Positions 22,440 to 34,500 of a stretch of DNA of 64,000 bases are shown in pieces. Where the stretch lies: NCBI GenBank assembly GCA_013397115.1, contig VWZW01007182.1, positions 443,602-507,601 on the forward strand, given 5' to 3'. Source of the stretch: Edolisoma coerulescens (lineage: Eukaryota > Chordata > Aves > Passeriformes > Campephagidae). A program made the position numbers and the translations under genes. The stretch's first letter is position 1. Each line of letters begins with the position of its first letter. The notes under the pieces were generated by a model. That model ran no database searches. It was not told the origin of the DNA and saw only the letters and a program-made list of their open reading frames with translations.

Positions 22440-24556
22440 AGCTCTACCAGGTTATCTGGAGTGCTAACAGGAAAAGCCAAGGAATATCACCAACTGATAT
22501 TGTTATCACAGCTCATCTTTGCTTGCCACACATCCCTTTCGCAAGATAGAAAAAGGACAAACTTCCCTACATCCTCTGTCATATGGATATTAATTTTGTG
22601 GGGTTTTTTTTCTTTTTTCAGGCAGTTTCAGAGATTTCTACAAAAATCAAACTTCCATCTCTCCGAAAGCTTTCCAGCAGTATTTTCACAACCCTACCTC
22701 AGCAGTGTTACTGGTACCCCTCTACACTGAAGGCAAAGCCTCCCCCTCAAAACCACATGGATTTAGAAGTTTAGCCTGTTAGGTTACACAAAAAGCTCCG
22801 TCTGCATTTCCCCTTGGATCTGGGGCTGCTCCCATGGAGCAGGCAGTGTTACAGCAGGAGAAAGGGAGCTGTGGAAAGCCCAGGGGGCTCCCAGCTGAAC
22901 AGAACTCCAGGAAGGACCATAAGCAGAGCGGTTTTGCAGGTGCTTGGCTGCAGGGAACACTTGCTTCGCAAAGCCCAAGGAACCACCCAGAAAGGGTGGA
23001 TCGGGGTGGCACCATCTGCAAAGAGCTGCAGCATCTGCTCGGGGAGAGAGGAGCTGGAGGGCTCCGTGCACAAGCGAGCTCTGTGCCAGCAGATGGCACC
23101 GGGAAACCATAAATCCATCTGCAGGATGCAGCATCGCAGCTGCTCCCGCTGCCTCCAGCCCCGCAGCGATCCTTCACTCATCGAGGCTGCACAGCGGTAG
23201 ATAAATGCACTGATAAGTGTAATAATTCTGCACTAACTCCTGCGCAGGGTTTTTCTGCTGCAGCTCCCTTTATTTACTTCCTGCGCTTGCTGTGGGAAGG
23301 CTGATAATAGCCATGGACAGAGAGGGAGGAAAGGAAGTGGAAATTCGGTGGGCTGCCTGTTGATACATAGGAAAAGTGGTGTGGCAAGGGCAAATATTCT
23401 TCTCAGCCAAGCCAGCACTCTGCTCACTTGTCTCAGCTGCAGGAAACATGATGTGAATTTGGTCTCAGCATACCTGCATATACAGGCAGGTGGGGAGACT
23501 GGTAAATATTGTGGTTGAATTTTAATTCAATTGTTTTTCTTTATTTGCACTGTATCTAGGCACTTCTTCATGAAAATTCCTCTCCTGTTTATCGTATCAT
23601 GGAGCACCTGAAACTCAGCTCACATTTCCACAACCTTCTCAGAAAAATGACACCAGTTACTGACAAAAGGTGGGAGGGGATCACTTGGCTAAATACAACA
23701 AATATTTTGTTTCTAACTGTCATCCCACAGCAAGAGGCCAGCATAGTTTGGCCAGCAAAATCCCTAAAAACTGTTCCCAGCAATTGCTTCAGAGGCTGGG
23801 GTATGGGAAAACGCTGCCTTGGTGACAGCAAGGGGAAATGCTGGGGAGCAGAAGAGAGCAGCTGTGATTGCAGGGCTAAGCCCTGGCCAAGAGAAGCTGT
23901 ATTTACAATATCCCTGAATTTCTGGATTTTATCCATTCCAGGTACTGCTGTGTAGTCTTCACCTCCAAATCATATAAAGTTTCCTCCAAATCTAAGGCCT
24001 TTTCCTCATGTTACTATTTCCTTCTATAGATTGCTCACAGGGCTTCCAGTTTTAAGAAAAGTAATATTTACATTTGCTGTTGCATACCTCCTTCCAGAGC
24101 CATGTCTTGGGGCTTTTAAGAGTGTGCCTGAGCAAACACGACTCTTTATATAGACTTCAAGAAGAGGTGACTCGAGTAAACACTGTGTGATTTAAAACCT
24201 TGAAAGCTAATATTTGGCAAGCCCTTGTGTTCACAACTTTGGAAGGGCTCGCCTCTGGAAATAAAGCAAGAATATCTTCTCCTTGGGAAAAAAAAAAAAT
24301 GTCAGAGTGGCAAATCCACACCCAGGACTAACACTGGAATTCCTGACTTCATACATTGTCCTGTGCCGGGAACAACCATACCCAGATACTGGTTTTATAG
24401 AGCCAGGTTTTACAGATGCAGACCCCCAGGACAAGACTTTCAAGAGGAGTCTTTGTACCTGCCTGATCTGTGTGGGCAAGTTGCCCCGAGGCCTGTGAAA
24501 AAGCTGAATCTCTGCAGAGCAAAAGCAGGAGGAGTGGAAGCAACCAGGGACTGATT

Positions 24557-24640
24557 AAAAAAAAAAAAAAAAAACAACAGAAAAAAACAAACAACCAACA
24601 AAACCCAACAACTCTCACACCAAAAAAAAACCCAAAACTG
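24557..24640 (+). repeat. Poly-A run and A-rich low-complexity stretch
   Basis: A18 (24557-24574) is followed by an A-rich tract of aacaacag, caaacaacc and aaaaaaaaaccc type. It resembles a decayed A-rich microsatellite. Similar but shorter A-rich patches are at 10126-10148, 47100-47145 and 47425-47440. Confidence 0.85.
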
Positions 24641-26364
24641 ATCACTTGACTTGGTGGGGAAGGAGCTGCAGATGTGTTGTGGGCTGTAAAGAGTGCCCCA
24701 GCTCTAACACCTTTGCTCCCAGTAAGTTAATTCAGGTCTCTCACAGCCTTAGCAGATACTCCAGGAAAGGCTGCATCTCTAAAGGCAGTCCAGAGCTTTT
24801 TTGCAAACTCCTATGATTTCATTGCTGTTTATGTTAGCCCACTACTGCAGCAAAGCTCTCAATTCCCTATATTAGTTATGAGGAGGGAGAGTCCCACATA
24901 AGCAACGCTCAAACATTTCTTTCCTCTTCCAGACAAAGTAATTCAAAGATCAGCATCATCTCCCACGTTTCAACATGAAAACTAAGGCACAGAGAAGGGG
25001 ATGGGCTGTGCCAAGCAGGCTGGCCAACAATTTGATTAGCAGATCTTTCCAGATTACCTTAGCTGAGCACTGGCTTGGCCACACAGTAACTTTGAGAAGA
25101 AGCAAAGCCCAGTTACCATTCCTCTGCCACTGCTTCCAAACTCCTCAGCAGAAAAGGAACACAAAGATCATTTTCCCAGGAGGATACTGATAGCAGGATA
25201 GAAATAACACAGCAAACACAATTCTCTTGAGCTATCTGGTTCAATGTAGAAACCAAAGTGGTCACTTTGCAAAACAGCTGCACTCAGCTCCATAGAGGTC
25301 TAAGGGATTCATTTCTCACACATGCTGGACTGGATATTTATCTGATTTTTTCCCTGCTCTTCAAGAGACTTTGAACACAGTTCCAGCTTTCCCAGTGTCT
25401 GTTTAGGAGCTGCTCTCATGTTGCAGGTGGTTCTTTGCTACAGTGAACGGCACTTCCACAGGGACACTGTCTGTGGGCTACCACAGCCAAGAGCACAGAG
25501 CACACCGTTGAGGGCTACACCAGGGCAACACAAACTATTGCAATGCCACATCTTTGACAGGCTCTCCAGGGACCTTCACAGATGTTTTGGAAGCTATTTC
25601 GCAGCAACAGCTTCATTAGAAGAACTCAGCAGGAACACTGGGCTCCCCTCTCCTTGCAACCGCCCCCTGCCACATTATAACAATGATAAGTCTTAATTTT
25701 CTTGGTTGAATCTGTGACAGGAAAAGATGAAGAGATGATCATATGGAAGCACTGCTAAGAATCCCATATGTAGGTAGTTGTTTGCAGCTCTCGCTGTCAC
25801 TCCCCAGAGCCACCAGCTTTGGAAAGGGAGAAGGGATCTCTCACATCACAAACAACCCCGCACCCTTTTTATTTGGGCACTGGAGGTAATGGTAGCACAG
25901 CCCTGCTCACGAGCAGAGGCTTTAATCCTTTCCAACATGCAATAAGGAAGCACTGCAGCAGTGAGAAAAAAAAAAAATCTCTACGCATGCAGGTATTTGG
26001 TTAAGCACAAAAAGGTCCTGGCATCTCTCCAGCCCAAATTGCTCTTTCCTTTGATGCTGGATTCCATCTACCTCATGTAATGGCCCATTGGTTTGGCTGT
26101 CAGCAAGAACTGGACCTGAGGCACATACCTCTGGAGGTAGTTGACTAATCCAATTAAGTGGAAGCAACAGAAAGTTGAGATCCCTCCTGTATTCCGGTCA
26201 TGAGCGGGAAGGAGGCATAAACAAGGGGATTTTATTTACTGAAAGAAGTTACTCAAGAGCTTAATTTGGGAAACTTGCCACAGACAATCATGGAAGTGAT
26301 TTTACTAGTATAATTAATAACTTTCCTTCAGCTTATCTCCACATGTTTTCATGGTAGCTGGTAT

Positions 26365-26476
26365 CACTACTTTGATTTTACAGGAAATCAAAGACAGATG
26401 AAATATCCTCTCTAAATTTCTTCTTCCTTCCAGGCCAGTAGCAGAGCCTGGAACAAAACATGGATCTCAAGAAATA
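26365..26476 (+). mobile_element. Possible ancient MIR-type SINE remnant
   Basis: The order attttacaggaaatcaaaga, then ccaggccagtagcagagcc, then tggaacaaaacatggatctc resembles the MIR core (ttttacagatgaggaaactgaggc ... agccagtagcagagcctgg ... gaacccagatctc) with a gap in the middle. The same stretch also offers an acceptor (cttcttccttccag) and a donor (CCT|gtaagt) around 46 nt, which MIR relics often do by chance. Confidence 0.35.
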
Positions 26477-26792
26477 CCTGTAAGTTTAGATCCTGTCAGG
26501 CTCACCTTCTAATCCACTTTCAAGTTTGTGTTCAGACAAGCTCTTCAGAAGCTGTTAAATAAACCCAAAGAATTTCTGAGTTACGTCACTTATCCACACT
26601 TTTTCTGATGCTATTCCTTTTTGCAGACCAATTTGGTATCCCTTTTTTCCCCCCATCTTTCTTTCTGCAATTATTGCAAAGCCACCCATGTGGTGCCTGT
26701 TTCATGGTGAACTGGATTTCCTTTGACGGCCCCACTCCTTCACTAAGCAAGAGCAGCCAAGCTCCAAATGTGCTCTCGAGCTCAAGTTTGTA

Positions 26793-26874
26793 AAATCACT
26801 GAATGGTTTGGATTGGAATGGACCTTAAATCTCATTCCATCCCCTTGCCATGGGCAGGGACAGCTTCTCTGGGT
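26793..26874 (-). mobile_element. Short CR1 3'-end remnant
   Basis: The antisense CR1 end is recognisable (tcactgaatggtttggattg, gaccttaaatctcattcca, ccatgggcagggacag). It then jumps to cttctctggg, so the middle of the usual 3' region is deleted. Only about 80 bp remain. Confidence 0.85.
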
Positions 26875-27662
26875 AATATTTGCTAAGAGCAGTGATTGAT
26901 TGGTTCTGAAAAAAAACTTATAAAGGGAGAACAATACCAGTGTCTGCTTTTTCTGGACGTATTTTTTCACCTTTTTGTTGAATGCGAGTTGTCATTGATA
27001 CACCTGAATTTTTGCCTGCCCATTCCTTTTGGCAACTCTAGGTCCAGTTTCCCTCCTCCTCCAGGCACTGGAAAGGATTCCAGGAACTGGTTGAACACCA
27101 GAGCAAGATGCATTGCTCAGCAGGTACCCAAGCAGTGTCCCAATACCAACTGCAATGGTAGCCGACCTCTCCACTGCATCCTAATGGAAAATGCTGGGAG
27201 CACCAGGAAGCACCAAAGCAGGCCCTGAACTGCCACATTCTTCTGAAGGCTTCTTTATAGGTCAACAGAAAACCAGTGTCCTAAAATCCCACGCAGCCTC
27301 GATGCCCCCTTGGGGGCAACAGGGTTTCAATAAACAGCTACTTCACCTCAAACATAACCACAGCTACCTCTGTCACAGCCTACCCCAAACCCTCCCATGT
27401 GAGAGTTCACTGTCACCAGCTTTTCAACAACTTGAACTTCTTTTACCTCTCACAAATGGCACTCCAGCAGCTTTGGGGCCAGACAATTCACACTCTCTCC
27501 ATAGGATAACAAGTACTGCTTTCATGTGTTTGTAGGCTTGGGTAGATGCTCCATGAAAAGACTCATCAAACTTAAGTGAAGCTTCACCATAGGAAAAATA
27601 AAGCTTTATATCAGTAGCAGCTTCATATCAGATCGATAAACAGTAACACAAGGCCTGACCAG

Positions 27663-27686
27663 GAAGTCCCTTTCCATAGGGACTTC
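27663..27686. other. Perfect 9-bp hairpin (6-nt loop)
   Basis: GAAGTCCCT (27663-27671), loop ttccat, AGGGACTTC (27678-27686), extendable by one G-T wobble. Too short for a microRNA precursor; function unknown. Confidence 0.85.
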
Positions 27687-30600
27687 TGATAAGTAACAAA
27701 AATTCACATAAATCTATCAGCATTTTTATGCCCACACACTTCTGGTTCTGCCACGGGAATCCACAGCCATCACTGCAAATATTAGGCTTGAACAATCTGC
27801 TCCAAAGGAGGGGGAGATAAGCAGCAACCACAAAAATCTGCTAACACACACAGGTAATCTGAGAACTAAATTGCCAGCTGTATCTGCAAATCAAATTTTA
27901 CATTTTCCCCGTGACCTACATTTTGACATAAACCCAAGAAATTTGGGGAGGATTCTTCCAGAGCGTTTCTGCAAAAATTCTGTAACTAGTTACTCAATCA
28001 TCCTTGGCCATAATCCTGACATTTCTGTTCAGAGTTTATGCACACATAGAAGAGCTGCACACAGGGCAAATTTAAATTTCACCTTTTGGACTCTGGGACA
28101 AAAGATTTTCAGGAGGAATATCACAAGATTTTTGTACCACCAGCCTTTCTCTCAATATTTATAGCAGAAAAACTGAGCATAGGGTTGGGAATAGCAGATG
28201 AATTTTCTGTGGATGTGTCCTGCACTTACTCTTCCAAATACAGACACATTATTTGCCTCAAAATAATTAAAAAATATAAACTTTAGTTTGAGCAAAATAT
28301 TTTCTACGCTTTCATCTTGCTTTGACTCAGTAGGAATTTCGGGTGTCTAGGCATTCATTCCTTAATAGAAACTCTTCCAGCACATAGGGAATATTTGAAA
28401 TTTTTGCATGAGGAGCAGCTACCACTGCATGGGGGCACAGGGCACCTGACTTTGCAGAAATGTCCAAATTTCCCTGAAAAATCGTACTGGAACCCCCCAG
28501 CCATATCTCTGAGCTCACCTTTCACTCTCAAAATCCATGCTCTCCAACAATCCCAGCTGCCTGAGAATGACTTGGCTTCTGGGTTGGGATTACCCTGTTT
28601 GACCAAAATAGTTACCTTTTTGCTAAGCCTGTTTTGGGGATATTGCTCATTAAAGAATTTGTTTAGAGAGGTGGGAAAGAATCTCCCTTTCCTTTGTTTT
28701 TAAGTGGATTCAGCACAACATAACCCCAGGCTCTTTTCTGTGGCTGAAACCAGCCAGCACAGGTAGCCAAGATGTGCTGGCAGGCAGCAGATCACCACTC
28801 AGTAAATACACATTACTCACCTCACAGCAGCCAGGCAACCCAACTCTTCATTTCACCTTTCAAGCACTAATTAATGGCAACAGCATGAAAATGTAATCTA
28901 TGATCCCTCTATAAGCTGTCAAGTATTTACAGAGGGGAAAAAGGAAAGTTTTAACAGAGCTGGGCAAAGGCAGCTCCTGCTCCACACCCAAATTTCTGCT
29001 CTGCCTCACAAAAATCTGCTTTTATTTCATTTTTATCACCACCACGTGTTTACACCAGAAATGCCTTGGTGGGAAGTAAAGGACAGAGACAGTGATTTTA
29101 GCAACAGGAATGGGCTCTAAAATTTTCAGATTTCATAGATCCCTTCCTTTGGATGAGCCAGCTCAGTGCCTTTGTTCCTTCTCCCTGCACAGCCTGAAGG
29201 GGGAAAGTCATTGAAAATTCAAGAGAGGAGAAAAAAATAGTCCTGGCCTTGCCTTTCCCACAAACAGCTGTGCCAATGCATCCGTGCCTGGTCCAATTCT
29301 CAGCAGATGTGGATTTGCAGCAGACAAATCTCTACTCTGGCGCTTCAGCAGCAGCCTCATCAGGACTCGCAGCCCAAAGGCTGGAACAAGCCATGCCAAT
29401 TAAACCACTGTCACCCCTGGAGAGATTTCTTTCTTTGAAGGAAGAAAACAGTCCCCAGTTCCACTGGCAGCAAAGCTGGCATCTTTGCCACAAATAAACA
29501 GCCAGCCTTTTTCTCTGCAGGTGCCAGCTTTGCCCCTGGCAAAAAAATTCAGCTTTTTTTCTCCTGTTCTGTCATCACAACTCACTGCCAGTAGCACTTT
29601 GTCTCATCCTATTTTATGGGTCACATGTGCAGCATTGTCTTATTCAAATTATGAAGGCACAAGCACCACCTGCCACTGGTTTGTGGGTTGTTAATCTGCC
29701 TTATCTGTGTTCAGGTAATCCATGTGCCATTTTCTAAGCACCAAAATTCCATGATTTCTATTTGTTTTACCCAAAGCTCCATATTCTGAAATCTTGTGGT
29801 TACGAGAAGCCTGGGTTTGATTTAAAATAACAGTAGAATCATCAAATTACAGAAATTACTTTTAGTAACTTGAGTGACCCTGTGCTAAAACCAAAAATAA
29901 TTTAAGGCAGAAGGAAGAAGAGGGGAGAAAAAACCAGCACCACCAGAAGAACATGTACTGCAGTCCAGACTGCAGGGGCAAAAATAAAATCCAGATACAG
30001 GGTATTTCAGCCTAAGGTTAACTCCCAGTGAAGTTTCCAAACCCTGCTAAGGGTACATTTGCCTTACACTCATATCAGCACAACTCCTCTCAAGGTTGGA
30101 ATAGTATCACTTAGGGCCACAGGATCAGGCCCTGCAGCAGAAATAAACAGTGTTTAACTGTTCAGAATTCCTTTTTTTCCCTCTGCTTGGATTTCCTGTG
30201 GCATTTATCTGGGATCAGTGCAATATACCCTGATTTTCAGAAATGTGCACCGCACACCCAATGCACGCATTTTCTTCAAGGCTTTGGTAATATCTTGCCC
30301 AGAGAATTTGGGGTCCATCCCCTTTCCTGCAGGAGTGTCCCCTGTCCATGGATCCTCTCACACTCCCTGTGTGCATGTCACCAAATGTGCCTGCAGCATT
30401 TTCAGACACCTTTACAGGAACCAGTCCTCCAGCTGAGCGTGTTTCCAAGAAGGAGCAAAGACACATTTACCCAAGCAAAAGAAATATTTGAAAATTCAGA
30501 TGATTAAATACAGCCTGGTGTTCATTTTACCTCTGTGGTCTCCACTAAGTACCATAAATCCTGGTTTCCCTTTGAGACAAATTGTCACATTATAGCCCTG

Positions 30601-30704
30601 CTATACAGGCATACACACATTCCTTGCTATAAAGAGAAGGAGAGAAATCCATGCCAGATTAGGACATATGGAATCTCTGTTTATGGATAAATCATTTTTA
30701 AAAC

Positions 30705-30722
30705 CTCTCTCTCTCTCTCTCT
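30705..30722 (+). repeat. (CT)9 microsatellite
   Basis: Nine uninterrupted CT units followed by ctccctcc. It is a simple sequence repeat with no gene nearby. Confidence 0.95.
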
Positions 30723-30999
30723 CCCTCCATGAGTCATGTGTGAATTGCTTAAAGTGTCCTGTCAACAATAGTTTATTTACATACAGAACTAATTAGCATT
30801 ATTATGGCAGATTGGAGAAGCAGGATTGTAGCTGGGAAACATCATCAAATGAGTGATGCCATTTTAGGAAGGTTGGGGAATGGAGGTTTGCAGATCTCTA
30901 GCCCAGAATTTCATAAATTGGCCACTTTCCAAGGATGTCAAGATGAAACTCATTTTTAACATTTCTTCCATTACTGATAATATTACTCCACAATTAAAA

Positions 31000-31580
31000 G
31001 CCTGAGTCCTAATTTGTATTATCTTGATGATTTTTTGCAATATGCATTTCAGAGTACAGCCTGGTCAGCATCTTTTTCTTGTAGTCCATTTTCTTAGTTC
31101 CATATCTTAGCACCACAAAATTGAGTTTAGATATCCAGTACTACAGATCCATTAATAATTTTTAAAAGCTTTAAATGCCGTAAAACATTTATATTCTGTA
31201 TTTGAAGATTATTTAAAGTCAGCAACTAAATTTTAAACTAAATTAAATTTATATAGCCTCTTTAGGTTACTGAGCACAGTACATACAGCTACTCTGGGAC
31301 TTGCATAGACCTTTCATCATTAATAAGTGGAACAAGATAATTACATGCTCCAGTAGCTCTTAGGGGTCTAGAAGTTATCACACATAACCTGCTTTATAAT
31401 GCAGGAAGAAATCATCTGTGCTAGAGCTGGGGGTATAATTCAAAGACATTTCCATAAATATATAAACACTGTGAAATGAATTCATGTGATGTGCAGGCAT
31501 TTCATTTCAGAGCTGCTAATGTGTTTGCCCATTAATTTGTCAGGAATGCTCACTTTGATTTGCTCCATTTACCTTAGGAG
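31000..31580. other. Putative conserved non-coding block
   Basis: An unbroken AT-rich unique tract with many homeodomain-like cores (attaataattttt, cattaataag, cccattaatttgtcag) and TTCAAAG/CTTTGAT-like words. No open frame, repeat or splice structure is present. The call rests on texture only. Confidence 0.25.
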
Positions 31581-31589
31581 GATGTTCAA

Positions 31590-34500
31590 CAGCAAAACAG
31601 CAAAAACAGCAAAATTAGTCTAAAGAAGGTCATCTTAGGGAAATGTTGCTGAATTTGCTCTAAAAGGTCTGTGCACAGATGTCTGCCCACCTAGAACAGC
31701 CAAATGCAGAGAGAGCAAGGGCCAGAAGCTGCTTTGAGCTCTGGAGAGGATCTCTGACTCCACATACTCTTGACCGATGGAGCTGACTCCTCCTTTGCTC
31801 TGCAAAGAGAGGATCCCCTCTCCCACACTTCTTTTTGTCTTCTGTTTTGTTCTTTTTGATCACTCCCCAAGCAGACACCCTACTCCCAACTTACTGCCTC
31901 CCTTCTGGGGCTAGACCTCCACACCTGCTGTGACAAAGGACATTAGCACTCAGAAGGCTCTCTAATAACTTTCACGTTATTTGGAATTTTAGTTAAAAAG
32001 TGCTTTCTGGCTGGTTCCAGGTTTCCCCGGGATTATTTCCAGCAATATTCAAACTGTAACAGACAAGTTTTCCCTGCAGAGCGTCACAAAGCTCCCTTCA
32101 CAGCCAGAGTGGGTCTGTGAGAGGGCACAGCCTCCCTGCCCTGGGATGGAGCCCCACAGCTCCCTGGGGTCAGCAGGCAGCTGCCTTCTGGACCAGGAAG
32201 GAGCCCTTTGCTGGGAGATGCTTCACTTCTCCCCACAAGGGATAAAACAGTGATTCTTCAAGCCTTCTGCACCCCTTTGGATGCACAAAGCCCCCTACAA
32301 GACACGTGAGCTCTTCAGCTGCTGCAGACGCTGGCACAGCTGTGGCAGTCACAACATAACAGGCTCACTTTGCTTTCTGTCACCCTTGAATCACCCCTGG
32401 CTTTCACACAGCCCCTGGCTTGGGGGATCTGCAGGGGGACCTGCCTGGACCCCACATGCCCAGGCTGTGCAGGCAGGTCCACACAGCTGACTTGGGAGCA
32501 TCACCCAACCCTGGCACAGGATCAGGGGCTGGAAAAGCAGAAAGCATGGCCAAGCTTAGGAACAATCAAGTGGAAACCTGCACAGCCTTGGGCATCTAGA
32601 AACGGTCTGAAGAGGTATTAGATAAGCACAGAGTATTTTTGCTATCTGAACAACTTCTCTGTTTCTGTTTGGTGCAGCTGTTTACATTTTGTGGGTTTTT
32701 TTGCAAGCATGTTCCTAATATTTCCTCTCGTCATGATTTTTCCAGTTTCTGACCATTTTTAATGGTTAACAAGAGCTGAGCAATTAAAAGATTTGGACCT
32801 GGAGAAGTTGCATTTCTCAGAAGCCAAAAGAGGAAGTTTTAGTCTTGCTGAGAACTGAATTTGATAGCAGTGAGGGACAGAGCCCATTCCAGCACCACAA
32901 GCATTTCAGTGGGCAGTACAGGACCACATTGCCTTTCCCTCAGTGAAAGAGGACTGACACACAAGCCCTAAGCTGGAGGCAAGAGGAAAGAATACTGGGA
33001 AGAACACTGCCAGTCCTTGCTCACCAGCTTTGGGATCTAGAGGGTGACGATGCCATTGGGGATGGGAATGGGAGGGAAGAAAATTGAGACAGATCCTGGG
33101 AACCTCAAGAAAGTGTTTCCTAAGCAAGGCTTGGCGAAGCCTATCAGGTGAGACAAACATTTCCACAGAAGCTGAGAGAAACAGATGCTCTTAAAAGGTA
33201 CTTCCTTCCCAGCACCACCCCACAGATCCATTTGGAATGGCAACCCCCTCAGATGCTCCCTCCCAAAAGGAGATGCCAGCACTGCCCAGCAGGCAGATCT
33301 GCCCTGCAGGTATGAGGCAGATGTGCTGGGCTGGGCTTCCAGCAAGGACCACTGCTGTTTGCCTTGCACACTCCCCAGGCTGACATTTGAAACTTCAGCT
33401 TCCACTTATTCACATCTTCAGAGAGATATCTTTGTTCCTTTGCTCTTGGCGTTCTGATCTCCAAACACTTGAATAAGCAGCATTTTGATTGTGTTAGGAT
33501 GAGGGCAGCAGGGATCCTCTCCTGTCACTACAGCACATGCACTTAGTACACAAGAGGCTCTCAGCGAGTCAGGTTTCACTCCTGACATTGGGGTTTTCTC
33601 TGTGAACCATTCATTTTGCTGAGTTGGCATTTATACACCCTCCCCCTTTCACCATTTGAAATCCGAGACAAATATAAGCCTGAAGTCCTAACTTTTTTTT
33701 TTTTTCTCCCAGAAAGCTAAGCTGGTGTTTACAGGTGGCCACCCAAATTCCAGACCAAGCTGCTGAAACTCCGTTTCACTGTTCATAAAGCGTGTAAGGT
33801 CTGGCTGGTGCTGGTTCCCACATTCCTGATCCAGGCAAGCTGGATTAAAGTTCCTCCCTCAGAGCCTGCACCTCTCCTCCATGCGTCTAAACTTTCAGGG
33901 GTGAATCGACACAAAGGAAAGCCTGGACAAGTGCAAACTAATTTTTCCGCAAATTTAAGTGCAGGATAACCTCCCCTCCCTGGCTTTCTCCCCATCATCC
34001 AGCTGTGCCCATAAACCAGAGTCTGACGAACCAATGCAGGAGTTGAAGGCAGCTATTAAATCTGCTCCCTGGAGCTTTAACACTTGAAGCAATTTGTAGT
34101 GGAATTATTCTCCCGGCTCAGCTTGCAAACCACCTCCCCACAGGGTTCAGTGCTGGGGTCGAGAAACCCGCTCTCTGCCAATCCTTCCTCTCCAGAGGAG
34201 GGGCTCAGATGGGCACACATCCCCACACTGCCATTCCAGCTGGCAAGGGAGGCCAAGTTCAGCCTCTTCTCCTTCTTGAAACACGTTACTGTTAGTGTTA
34301 GCTAATCTGAGAGATATGCCAGCTGTCTGGCAAGCGATTCCAGGCAGCATTGTTTGTTTAGGATAGGACTGGGCTCCATGAATCCAAATTAGACTTTTTT
34401 TTTTTTTTTTTTTTATAACTACCTCAGCCAGGAATGTCTGAAGGTGTGTTGGGCCTGAGGAGGCAGGGAAACAGCAAAACAGGCCACAAGCCTAGAGCTT

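Larger units (their letters stand above)
20310..26790. other. No gene seen; mildly GC-rich patch at 22810-23210
   Basis: Mostly unique DNA. At 22810-23210 GC and CpG content rise (tccgtg, agcgagc, cagcgg and others) and frames are open on both strands. No donor or acceptor of quality borders it, so I regard it as a weak CpG-enriched patch rather than an exon. Confidence 0.3.
26880..30990. other. No gene seen
   Basis: Unique sequence containing the 27663 hairpin and the (CT)9 run. A strong isolated minus-strand donor (CTGTGAG|gtgagtaatg, near 28811) has no matching acceptor or open frame. Confidence 0.3.

Noticed and set aside
22779..23204. Open frames of 86-132 codons on both strands
   Set aside because: They overlap in several frames on both strands in a GC-rich patch, with no paired splice sites and no family resemblance.
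24557..24640. A-rich tract as a possible processed-pseudogene tail
   Set aside because: No retrocopied coding sequence precedes it and no target-site duplication is visible.
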